NCBI GenBank assembly: GCA_024640205.1
Contig: JAHEFL010000165.1
Span: 1-5,417 of the forward strand
DNA: 5,417 bases
From: Flavobacteriales bacterium
GTDB lineage: Bacteria > Bacteroidota > Bacteroidia > Flavobacteriales_F > PHOS-HE28
Reading direction: 5' to 3'
The position numbers and the translations under genes were made by a program. A model generated the notes under the pieces. That model was given only the letters and a program-made list of their open reading frames with translations. It was not told where the DNA came from and made no database searches. Of this stretch, positions 1-5,417 are shown in pieces. Every line of letters begins with the position of its first letter. The first letter of the stretch is position 1.

Positions 1-677
1 ATGCCTGCGCTGAAGTAGTGGGGGGCGCGGATTATCACCATGTGGAGCACCACCTGCTGGCTCCCAAGGACAGGGTTCACTCGGAGCGCTATTGGGAGGG
101 CAGGACCATGGCGCCATCGGTCCTCATGTTCTACCTCGGGGTGGACCGTCGCCTCAGTGGACTGGAGCATCACACGCTCTTCTTCGACGAGGACCTGAAC
201 GGACATGCGCGTGACATTTACAAGGACCCGCGTTGGCCCAGAAAGCCTCTTTTCTACGTTTCCTGTAGTTCAAGAACGGACCCTGATGTGGCTCCTCAAG
301 GAATGGAGAACCTTGTTATCTTGATACCGATCGCGCCGGGTTTGCATGATGACGAGGGCACAAGGGAACGTTATTATGATATTGTGATGGATCGCTTGGA
401 GCATATGACCGGCCAAGCCGTTCGCGCACATGTGATCTACAAGAGGAGCTACTCCGAGAACGATCTGGAGCAGGACATGAACGCGTACAAAGGCAATGCT
501 TACGGGCTTGCCAATACCCTCCGCCAAACAGCCTTGCTCAGACCCAGCATCCGAAGCAGGAAGGTGCGGAACTTGTTCTTTACGGGACAGCTCACCGTGC
601 CCGGCCCTGGTGTTCCTCCAGCGCTTATTTCCGGAGAAGTGGTGGCAAAACACATCCTTCATACTCGCAGGTCATGA
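1..677 (+). CDS. crtI: Phytoene desaturase CrtI, C-terminal part (5' end outside window)
   Basis: FAD-dependent carotenoid desaturase that introduces double bonds into phytoene at the membrane, giving a coloured carotene such as lycopene. The reading frame is open to the window edge (first full codon at 3) and 224 residues are visible, a little under half of the ~490-500 usual for the family. Seen directly: an early ADYHHVE segment, typical of the substrate-domain region of CrtI; the run GLANTLRQTALLRPS; and the C-terminal carotenoid-desaturase/FAD signature NLFFTGQLTVPGPGVPPAL followed by ISGEVVAKHI near the end. This GQLTVPGPGVPP version is the form I associate with Bacteroidota CrtI. The GTG at 18 is not a start, because the conserved sequence continues upstream of it. 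The stop TGA (675-677) overlaps the crtB start. How many desaturation steps it performs cannot be read from the sequence. Confidence 0.95.
   Translation, partial: ACAEVVGGADYHHVEHHLLAPKDRVHSERYWEGRTMAPSVLMFYLGVDRRLSGLEHHTLFFDEDLNGHARDIYKDPRWPRKPLFYVSCSSRTDPDVAPQGMENLVILIPIAPGLHDDEGTRERYYDIVMDRLEHMTGQAVRAHVIYKRSYSENDLEQDMNAYKGNAYGLANTLRQTALLRPSIRSRKVRNLFFTGQLTVPGPGVPPALISGEVVAKHILHTRRS
674..677 (+). promoter_or_regulatory. ATGA start/stop overlap coupling crtI and crtB
   Basis: The crtB start ATG (674-676) shares bases with the crtI stop TGA (675-677). Such 4-base overlaps normally mean ribosome re-initiation and co-expression from one transcript. Only a short AGG (669-671) lies just upstream, so independent initiation looks weak. 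Confidence 0.8.
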
Positions 678-1516
678 GGAACCGAGCCATCTACGATGCG
701 GTGTGCATAGCGGCAAGCCGCAAGACCACGACATCATTCAGTACCTCCTTTTCGCTGGGGGTCAGATTGCTGGACAAGCGTTTCCGGGATCCCATCCACG
801 CCATATATGGTTTCGTGCGGTTCGCGGATGAGATCGTGGACACCTTTCATGACCAGCCACAAGCGGAGTTGCTGGACCGGTTCAGGAGGGATACCCACAA
901 AGCGATCGAACAGGGCTTCAGCATCAATCCCATATTGCATAGCTATCAGCAGGTCGTTCGGAGCTATGGTATCGAGAAAGAGTTGATCGATACCTTCCTC
1001 GAAAGCATGGCCACCGACCTCCATCGAACCGAGCATGACAGCGTCTCGTTCGACCGCTATGTGCTCGGAAGTGCCGAGGTTGTTGGCTTGATGTGCCTAC
1101 GTGTCTTTGCCGAGGGAGATAGGGCATTGTACGATCGGCTGAAGCCACATGCCATGAGCTTGGGTTCGGCTTTTCAGAAGGTCAATTTTCTTCGCGATAT
1201 CAAGGAGGACAATCTGGAACTCGGCCGAGCTTATTTTCCTGGGACGGACATTGCGGATCTCGGAAGGGACCAGAAATTGGCGATAGAGGAGGACATCCAG
1301 CGAGAGTTGGACCATGCCTTGGCAGGAATACGGATGCTTCCTTCCGGAGCCAGGGTGGGTGTGCATCTCGCTTATCTGTACTATCTCAATCTCTTCAACA
1401 AGATCAAGCGGATCCCAGCGGGCGACCTCATGCGCCAACGAGTGCGGGTCAGGAATCGCCGGAAGATCCAGCTCCTCCTCGGCACTTTCGTGCAGCACCG
1501 CCTTAACCTGATTTAG
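674..1516 (+). CDS. crtB: Phytoene synthase CrtB (squalene/phytoene synthase family)
   Basis: Condenses two geranylgeranyl diphosphates to prephytoene diphosphate and then phytoene, the first committed step of C40 carotenoid synthesis. The protein has 280 residues, normal for bacterial CrtB. Both aspartate-rich Mg-diphosphate motifs are present: DEIVD at residues 52-56 and NFLRDIKED at 171-179 (D175, D179). They sit in the usual context, with SFSLGVRLLD near residue 25 and LGRAYFP after the second motif. The central YVLGSAEVVGLMCL stretch (129-142) matches the SAEVVG form I know from Bacteroidota. The ATG at 674 is chosen because it overlaps the crtI stop as ATGA, a standard coupling junction, and gives the family N-terminus. 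The family also contains squalene and dehydrosqualene synthases, but the adjacent crtI makes phytoene the likely product. No defects are seen. Confidence 0.95.
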   Translation: MRNRAIYDAVCIAASRKTTTSFSTSFSLGVRLLDKRFRDPIHAIYGFVRFADEIVDTFHDQPQAELLDRFRRDTHKAIEQGFSINPILHSYQQVVRSYGIEKELIDTFLESMATDLHRTEHDSVSFDRYVLGSAEVVGLMCLRVFAEGDRALYDRLKPHAMSLGSAFQKVNFLRDIKEDNLELGRAYFPGTDIADLGRDQKLAIEEDIQRELDHALAGIRMLPSGARVGVHLAYLYYLNLFNKIKRIPAGDLMRQRVRVRNRRKIQLLLGTFVQHRLNLI

Positions 1517-1518
1517 GT

Positions 1519-2067
1519 ATGTACGAGAAGAGTGAGAGTCCGGAAGAACGTGTCGTTCTGGTCGATGAGAACGACTCCGAGCTTGGGTCCATGGCCAAGC
1601 TCGAAGCGCACTGCAGTGGATCGCTCCACCGTGCCTTCTCCGTTTTTCTCTTTAATGATGAAGGTATGTTGTTGTTGCAGAAGCGTGCCGATGTGAAGTA
1701 TCATTCTGCGGGACTTTGGAGCAACACTTGTTGTGGACATCCACGTCCAGGGGAGACCACGGTCCTTGCAGCGCAGAGGCGACTCTACGAGGAAATGGGA
1801 CTGAAGGTCACCCTGCGTGAAGCAGGGAGCTTCATCTATCGTGCGGACCTTGGTAACGGGCTTTCTGAACATGAGTTGGACCACATCCTCATCGGATCGG
1901 TCGACCGTGATCCTGAACCGAACGCGGAGGAAGCATCCGATTGGCGATGGGTGGGGCGTGAGGCTATTGCGGCCGAACTGGGATCCTCGCCGGAACGATT
2001 CACGGCCTGGTTCCCGTTGTGCGTGTGGGATGCCTGGGACCACAGCCGCTCCTTGCAATTGCATTGA
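1519..2067 (+). CDS. idi: Isopentenyl-diphosphate delta-isomerase, type 1 (Nudix fold)
   Basis: Interconverts isopentenyl diphosphate and dimethylallyl diphosphate, supplying the allylic starter for prenyl chain synthesis. The protein has 182 residues, equal to the usual ~180 of bacterial type 1 enzymes. By alignment from memory with E. coli Idi, the active-site set is complete: metal ligands H31 and H37 (in HCSGSLHRAFS), catalytic C72 and H74 in NTCCGHP, and E117/E119 in SEHELDH; E119 corresponds to the catalytic glutamate. The Nudix helix equivalent is RRLYEEMGL near residues 88-95, and W143 lies in the conserved DWRWV segment. The ATG at 1519 lies 2 bases after the crtB stop, so the gene is almost certainly co-transcribed with crtB. 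Having idi inside a crt operon suggests that precursor balance is tuned together with pigment synthesis. The enzyme is not the FMN-dependent type 2. Confidence 0.95.
   Translation: MYEKSESPEERVVLVDENDSELGSMAKLEAHCSGSLHRAFSVFLFNDEGMLLLQKRADVKYHSAGLWSNTCCGHPRPGETTVLAAQRRLYEEMGLKVTLREAGSFIYRADLGNGLSEHELDHILIGSVDRDPEPNAEEASDWRWVGREAIAAELGSSPERFTAWFPLCVWDAWDHSRSLQLH
2064..2067 (+). promoter_or_regulatory. TTGA start/stop overlap, idi to photolyase
   Basis: The proposed TTG start of the photolyase (2064-2066) shares bases with the idi TGA (2065-2067), mirroring the ATGA junction between crtI and crtB. No ATG exists in this frame near the family N-terminus. The rare start may lower photolyase output and tie it to translation of idi. 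Confidence 0.55.
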
Positions 2068-3377
2068 CCGCTCCTGCTCCCATCACCCTGTTCTGGTTCC
2101 GGCGGGACTTGCGCCTGCATGACAACCACGCCCTTTTCCGGGCATTGAAGGATCAGGGCAACGTTCAGCCCCTGTTCATTTTCGATCGCGACATTCTGGA
2201 CAAGCTGGAGGATGTGGATGACCGCCGGGTCTCGTTCATTCATGACGTGATAAGTGATCTGGACGCGCAGATCCGATCTCACGGCGGGTCACTGTGGGTG
2301 GAACATGGGAAGCCTGCTGAAGTGATCGAACGGATCACCGAGCAGCATCCGGTCAAGGCGGTGTATGTGAATTCGGACCATGAGCCGTACGGGCTGGCGC
2401 GAGACAAGGAAGTGGAGGATCTGCTTCGTGCCAAAGGGATACTCATGCACTCTCACTTGGATCATTCGATCGTCGCACAGAGCGATGTGCTGAAACCCGA
2501 TGGGAACCCTTACACGGTATATACTCCTTACATGCGCCGCTGGAAGGAGCGTGTGCGGAATTCCGTTATCCCCGCCTATGCAAGCGAGGATGAGCTCGCT
2601 GCCCTGGCCCCTGCCCACGAGCACACCGCGATCCCTTCCTTGGATGCAATGGGGTTCCGAAATACTGCCTATACGGTGCCGTTAGCGAGGGACCCCTCGG
2701 TCGACCTTCTTCGCCACTATGGTGATCGAAGGAACTTTCCGGGGGTGGAGGGCACTTCACGCATCGGTGTTCATCTCCGTTTCGGTACCGTCTCCGTGCG
2801 GGAGATGGTGAGGCATGCCATGCGACATAGTGAGGTGTGGCTCAACGAATTGATCTGGCGCGAGTTCTTCATGCAGATCCTTTGGCACTTCCCGCACGTG
2901 GAGCAGCGGGCGTTCCGCCCAGCGTATGACGGGATAACGTGGCGGGATGACGAGGCCTCCTTCCTAGCATGGTGCGAAGGCAGAACAGGATACCCTCTGG
3001 TGGATGCCGGCATGCGGGAGTTGAGGGCCACCGGGTTCATGCACAACAGGGTGAGGATGGTGGTGGCCAGTTTTCTATGCAAGCATCTCTTGATCGACTG
3101 GCGGTGGGGCGAGGCTTGGTTCGCGCGCTGGCTGATGGACTTCGAGCTCTCATCCAATAACGGGAACTGGCAGTGGGCCTCCGGGTCCGGCTGCGATGCA
3201 GCGCCCTACTTCCGCGTATTCAATCCATCGCTGCAATTGCAGCGGTTCGATCCGGAGCTTGTATATGTCCAACGATGGGTGCCGGAGTACGGTACATCCG
3301 ATCAGTTGCAGCCTATCGTAGAGCATAGGTCCGCCAGGGAGAGGGCCATTGCGACGTACAAAGCGGCCCTCCAGTAA
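2064..3377 (+). CDS. Deoxyribodipyrimidine photolyase / cryptochrome family (class I type)
   Basis: Probable blue-light-driven, FAD-containing enzyme that reverses UV-induced cyclobutane pyrimidine dimers. From the TTG at 2064 it has 437 residues, slightly shorter than E. coli PhrB (472). The N-terminal antenna domain opens with LFWFRRDLRLHDN (9-21). The FAD domain includes TSRIGVHLRFGT (231-242), NELIWREFF (261-269), GYPLVDAGMREL (309-320), MHNRVRM (326-332) and NNGNWQWASGSGCDAAPYFR (365-384). Against remembered E. coli positions, the electron-transfer tryptophan triad is present (W293, W346, W369), as are substrate contacts E262, W265, M332 and W371 and the flavin-contacting Asn (N365) that cryptochromes often replace. 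This favours a repair enzyme over a pure photoreceptor. The start is chosen because TTG overlaps the idi stop and fits the family N-terminus; GTG at 2019 or 2025 would add residues inside idi. phrB is the usual symbol for such enzymes, but the subtype is not proven. Confidence 0.9.
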   Translation: MTAPAPITLFWFRRDLRLHDNHALFRALKDQGNVQPLFIFDRDILDKLEDVDDRRVSFIHDVISDLDAQIRSHGGSLWVEHGKPAEVIERITEQHPVKAVYVNSDHEPYGLARDKEVEDLLRAKGILMHSHLDHSIVAQSDVLKPDGNPYTVYTPYMRRWKERVRNSVIPAYASEDELAALAPAHEHTAIPSLDAMGFRNTAYTVPLARDPSVDLLRHYGDRRNFPGVEGTSRIGVHLRFGTVSVREMVRHAMRHSEVWLNELIWREFFMQILWHFPHVEQRAFRPAYDGITWRDDEASFLAWCEGRTGYPLVDAGMRELRATGFMHNRVRMVVASFLCKHLLIDWRWGEAWFARWLMDFELSSNNGNWQWASGSGCDAAPYFRVFNPSLQLQRFDPELVYVQRWVPEYGTSDQLQPIVEHRSARERAIATYKAALQ

Positions 3378-3388
3378 GTTTTGTTTTT
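3341..3388 (+). terminator. Possible intrinsic terminator overlapping the photolyase stop
   Basis: GAGGGCC (3341-3347) pairs perfectly with GGCCCTC (3365-3371), a 7-bp GC-rich stem with a 17-base loop. A T-rich run, TTTTGTTTTT (3379-3388), follows after a 7-base spacer that contains the stop codon. The long loop and the spacer make this weaker than a classical terminator, but its place at the end of the operon supports it. Confidence 0.35.
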
Positions 3389-3523
3389 CGTCGATCGTTT
3401 TGCGGCCATCGTCGGACGTGTAACCTCACTGGGCTATAATGTTTAAGAAATTGCATAGAAAGAATGAACAATATTATTAGCTCCCTGTTTATATGGTGTT
3501 CACTAACCTAAACCCAAAACGTG
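3389..3523 (+). promoter_or_regulatory. Leader region with candidate promoter before the DUF4397 gene
   Basis: The gap between the photolyase and the next gene turns sharply AT-rich from about 3435, unlike all flanking DNA. It contains TATAAT (3435-3440) followed by GTTTAAG, a possible -10 region. I see no good -35 or TTG element at the expected distance, nor a clean TAnnTTTG box of the Bacteroidota type, so the assignment is tentative. If it is used, transcription would start near 3447, leaving an untranslated leader of roughly 75 bases. That leader ends in an A-rich CTAAACCCAAAAC stretch, typical of ribosome-binding leaders in this phylum. Confidence 0.35.
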
Positions 3524-3580
3524 ATGAAAACTTGGTTACTCTCAACAGCCTTCTTGATAGGGGCGAGCCTGTCACAAGCG
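3524..3580 (+). other. Signal peptide coding region of the DUF4397 protein
   Basis: Residues 1-19: Lys at position 2, a hydrophobic core LLSTAFLIGASL, then SQA before a probable cut at residue 19, leaving an N-terminal Gln. The stretch is long enough for Sec signal peptidase I and has no lipobox cysteine, so it is not a lipoprotein. Sec export is required for T9SS cargo. Confidence 0.85.
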
Positions 3581-5236
3581 CAAACGGCGCGTGTGCAGGT
3601 CATTCACAACAGCGCTGACGCCGCCGCGGCATCGGTCGACGTTTACCTGAACACCATGCTGTTGATCCCGGATTTCGAGTTCCGGACGGCATCCCCGTTC
3701 ATTGATGCTCCTGCTGGTGTGCCCTTTACAGTAGGCATCGCGCCTGCTGGAAGCATGAGCAGCATGGATGCCATCTACACCGAGGAATTCACGCTTGCCG
3801 ACGGAGAGACCTACGTGATCGTGGCGGATGGTATTGTGAGCCCAAGCGGTTACAGCCCTGCGACCCCGTTCAGCCTGCAGGTGTACCCCATGGGCCGCGA
3901 GTCTTCCGCCGGGGGGAGCATGATGACTGACATCCTGATCCATCATGGATCCACGGATGCACCCACAGTGGATATCTTCGAAAGTGCAGTAGTGGAAACC
4001 ACCATCTCGGACGACCTTGCTTATGGTGCATTTGATGGCTATTTGGAGTTGCCAACAGTGAATTTCACGCTTCAGGTGCGTGATGAGTTCAACAGTACCA
4101 TTGTTGCTGCTTACCAAGCCCCGCTGGCCGATCTCTCGCTCGGTGGAGCTGCACTGGTGGCAGTTGCTTCGGGATTTCTTGACCCAACGGCCAACAGTGA
4201 TGGGCCGGCCTTTGGTATCTGGGTGGCCGCACCTACTGGCGGACCTTTGTTGGAATTGCCCGCGGCAGCGATCCCGACGGCCCGTGTACAGGTCATTCAC
4301 AACAGCGCCGACCTGGCCGCTGGAACGGTCGATGTATGGTTGAATACCACACCGTTGCTTCCGGGTTTCGAATTCCGTACCGCTAGTCCGTTCGTTGACG
4401 CTCAAGCCGGTGTGCCTTTCGACGTGAGCATCGCTCTGCCCAACTCCACCGACACGGTGGGAGCCCTTGCGCGCTTCACCTACACCCTGGAGGAAGGAGA
4501 GACCTATGTCCTGGTAGCCAATGGCATCGTGAGCGGGTCCGGATATGATCCCGTGCAACCCTTCGACATTTACGTCCAGGGTGGAGCTCGTGAAACAAGC
4601 ACCATGATGGGCAATGTGGATGTGCTGGTGTTCCACGGAAGCACGGACGCACCGACCGTCGATGTTGTGGAAACATCCGTGCCTGCTGGAACGATCGTAT
4701 CCGACCTTAGCTACGGAATGTTCGCCGACGAGGGTTACTTGGAGCTCGCCGAGAACGATTACGTCTTGCAGATCCAGGCGAACGGCTCCCCGGTGGTGAG
4801 CTACCAAGCCCCATTGGCCTCACTCGGTCTTGCTGGGAACGCGATCACGGTCCTGGCTTCCGGATTCCTGGATCCGACCATGAACAGCGACGGAGCCGAC
4901 TTCGGCCTCTGGGTGGCCCTGCCATCCGGTGGACCACTGGTGGCTTTGCCGATCGCCACCGGTCTCAACGAGAACGATATGGTTTCGGATCTGGTCGTCT
5001 ATCCCAATCCGACCGTGGACGGTATCTGGTTGGAAATGCAAATGCTCACCGAGGGGCGTACAAGCCTGATCGTGCAGGATGCGCTTGGCCGCGATATCAG
5101 GACCCAGGATCTGGGTGTGCTGAGCACCGGTATGCAGCGTGTTCGTGTCGACATGCAGGAATTCGCATCAGGAGCTTACTGGTTGCGTGTACAGAATGCA
5201 GCTGGTATGGTGACGATCCCGGTCAACAAACAATGA
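3524..5236 (+). CDS. Secreted four-module DUF4397 protein with T9SS type A sorting domain
   Basis: Function unknown. The protein has 570 residues from the ATG at 3524; a GTG directly before it (3521) is possible but less likely. Order: Sec signal peptide (1-19, basic start, hydrophobic core, likely cut SQA|Q); unit A (21-251); unit B (252-476); linker; C-terminal T9SS sorting domain (about 484-570) with VVYPNP (491-496) and the ending SGAYWLRVQNAAGMVTIPVNKQ split between SGAYWLRV and VTIPVNKQ. Units A and B share RVQVIHNSAD, FEFRTASPF, GETYV, YQAPLA and ASGFLDPT. Each unit holds two diverged halves opening with H-N/G-S-A/T-D (residues 28, 141, 259, 371). The half opening HGSTDAPTVD resembles the HASPDAPAVDVY start of DUF4397, a beta-sandwich family of unknown function. 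Expected on the cell surface or released. It is separated from the photolyase by its own leader, so it may be regulated independently. Confidence 0.85.
   Translation: MKTWLLSTAFLIGASLSQAQTARVQVIHNSADAAAASVDVYLNTMLLIPDFEFRTASPFIDAPAGVPFTVGIAPAGSMSSMDAIYTEEFTLADGETYVIVADGIVSPSGYSPATPFSLQVYPMGRESSAGGSMMTDILIHHGSTDAPTVDIFESAVVETTISDDLAYGAFDGYLELPTVNFTLQVRDEFNSTIVAAYQAPLADLSLGGAALVAVASGFLDPTANSDGPAFGIWVAAPTGGPLLELPAAAIPTARVQVIHNSADLAAGTVDVWLNTTPLLPGFEFRTASPFVDAQAGVPFDVSIALPNSTDTVGALARFTYTLEEGETYVLVANGIVSGSGYDPVQPFDIYVQGGARETSTMMGNVDVLVFHGSTDAPTVDVVETSVPAGTIVSDLSYGMFADEGYLELAENDYVLQIQANGSPVVSYQAPLASLGLAGNAITVLASGFLDPTMNSDGADFGLWVALPSGGPLVALPIATGLNENDMVSDLVVYPNPTVDGIWLEMQMLTEGRTSLIVQDALGRDIRTQDLGVLSTGMQRVRVDMQEFASGAYWLRVQNAAGMVTIPVNKQ
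3584..4276 (+). repeat. Tandem protein repeat, unit A (two DUF4397-like halves)
   Basis: Residues 21-251. The first half starts TARVQVIHNSAD (21-32) and the second TDILIHHGSTDAPTVD (135-150). Unit A aligns with unit B at an offset of 231 residues (693 bases). Shared blocks include FEFRTASPF, AGVPF, GETYV, SDGPAFG/SDGADFG and GGPL. DNA identity is clearly lower than the protein similarity, with many synonymous changes, so the duplication is not recent. Confidence 0.85.
4277..4951 (+). repeat. Tandem protein repeat, unit B (two DUF4397-like halves)
   Basis: Residues 252-476, directly following unit A. It starts TARVQVIHNSAD (252-263); the second half starts VDVLVFHGSTDAPTVD (365-380). It ends GGPLVALP, matching GGPLLELP at the end of unit A. 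Small indels occur between the units, for example around ALPNSTDTVG and the ADEGYLEL/DGYLEL region. Confidence 0.85.
4973..5233 (+). other. T9SS type A C-terminal sorting domain coding region
   Basis: Residues 484-570 (ATG at 3524 as residue 1). The domain opens with SDLVVYPNPTVDG, carries a LIVQDALGRDI strand, and ends in GAYWLRV and VTIPVNKQ. This is the standard Por secretion-system sorting layout in Bacteroidota: it directs passage across the outer membrane and is then removed, with the cargo anchored to the surface or released. Confidence 0.9.
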
Positions 5237-5257
5237 CCAGGGTCGTGGGTTTGGTGA

Positions 5258-5287
5258 CGGCGTGGCGGTCTTCGGACCGCCACGCTG
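5258..5287 (+). terminator. Strong hairpin with UUCG tetraloop after the DUF4397 gene
   Basis: The stem 5258-5270 pairs with 5275-5287 over 13 bp (one G-T wobble, 5259:5286) around a C(TTCG)G loop at 5271-5274, an exceptionally stable tetraloop common in rho-independent terminators. It begins 22 bases after the stop codon. No T-run follows, so it may instead be a 3'-end stabiliser, a bidirectional structure or an attenuator before the next gene. Confidence 0.6.
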
Positions 5288-5316
5288 CGCCGCTCCGGAC
5301 CCAAGCGACGGATGGA

Positions 5317-5417
5317 ATGGACCATGTGCTGGAACGACAGGTGTTGTTGCCGATAAGACAAAGAGAGGCATGGGAGTTTTTTTCCACGCCTCTTAACCTC
5401 GCTCGGATCACACCTCC
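5317..5417 (+). CDS. SRPBCC family protein, N-terminal fragment (3' end outside window)
   Basis: Thirty-three codons plus two bases are visible. The fragment has the typical family opening, in which a short first beta strand (HVLERQVLLPI) is followed by a helix and the signature EAWEFFSTPLNLARITP (residues 17-33), matching the common form W-x-F-F-S-x-P-x-N-L-x-x-I-T-P-P of SRPBCC ligand-binding/cyclase-like proteins. The two remaining bases are compatible with the second proline. The fold is a START/Bet v1-type hydrophobic pocket; the ligand is unknown. ATG 5317 fits the family start; the frame stays open upstream to a stop overlapping the DUF4397 end, but no other ATG lies in it. From memory, these genes are often found with photolyase and carotenoid genes in Bacteroidota, so this may be another member of the light-response cluster. 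The call rests on a short fragment. Confidence 0.7.
   Translation, partial: MDHVLERQVLLPIRQREAWEFFSTPLNLARITP

Noticed and set aside
18..20. GTG at 18 as the start of a short CrtI-like gene
   Set aside because: The codons before it continue the conserved Val-Val-Gly-Gly-Ala-Asp-Tyr segment without a stop, so the gene is cut by the window edge rather than starting here.
496..831. Plus-strand frame bridging the crtI-crtB junction
   Set aside because: It lies out of frame within two clear genes, with no recognisable motif and Cys/Ser-rich composition typical of an off-frame reading.
1513..2064. Minus-strand open frame covering almost exactly the idi gene
   Set aside because: It mirrors idi almost end to end, shows no family motif, and the plus strand encodes a complete Idi active site.
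3439..3480. Tiny open frame of 13 codons (ATG to TAG), basic at its start, in the AT-rich leader
   Set aside because: Such short frames are expected by chance in AT-rich DNA. Its ATG overlaps the candidate -10 box, so it would probably not even be transcribed from that promoter.
3378..3523. Possible tRNA, riboswitch or small RNA in the gap
   Set aside because: No cloverleaf, known aptamer motif or second strong hairpin was found by eye; the gap reads as a terminator tail plus a promoter and leader.
3572..4807. Long minus-strand open frame (411 residues) opposite the DUF4397 gene
   Set aside because: It is a shadow of the repeat-containing, GC-rich gene: its sequence is rich in His, Arg and Gly with no recognisable domain, and the plus-strand frame has a signal peptide, repeats and a sorting domain.
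5374..5384. T-run inside the SRPBCC start as a terminator tail
   Set aside because: It encodes the conserved Phe-Phe of the family signature and has no good stem before it.

Overview
The window most likely comes from a fairly GC-rich member of the Bacteroidota, probably within or near the Flavobacteriales. The evidence is a C-terminal type IX secretion (T9SS) sorting domain on the large secreted protein, CrtI and CrtB sequences of the Bacteroidota type, start codons that mostly lack strong Shine-Dalgarno sequences, and an A-rich leader before one gene. The species is an inference and cannot be fixed from this window.

Positions 1-3377 hold four tightly packed plus-strand genes. They are the 3' part of a phytoene desaturase gene (crtI), phytoene synthase (crtB), type 1 isopentenyl-diphosphate isomerase (idi) and a class I-type DNA photolyase. 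crtI and crtB overlap by ATGA, crtB and idi are separated by 2 bases, and idi and the photolyase appear to overlap by TTGA. This implies one translationally coupled transcript. Together the genes make a coherent light-protection module. Idi balances IPP and DMAPP for prenyl chain building, CrtB joins two geranylgeranyl-PP molecules into phytoene, CrtI desaturates phytoene to a coloured carotene, and the photolyase repairs UV-induced pyrimidine dimers.

Positions 3378-3523 form a gap with a possible terminator overlapping the photolyase stop, an abrupt AT-rich stretch and a TATAAT box. Positions 3524-5236 encode a 570-residue secreted protein: a signal peptide, two tandem copies of a ~230-residue unit (each made of two DUF4397-like halves, so four in all), and a C-terminal T9SS sorting domain. 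Its function is unknown.

Positions 5237-5316 contain a near-perfect 13-bp hairpin with a UUCG loop and no T-tract. From 5317 to the end lies the start of a SRPBCC-family gene, cut by the window edge. No convincing minus-strand gene, RNA gene, CRISPR array or mobile element was seen.
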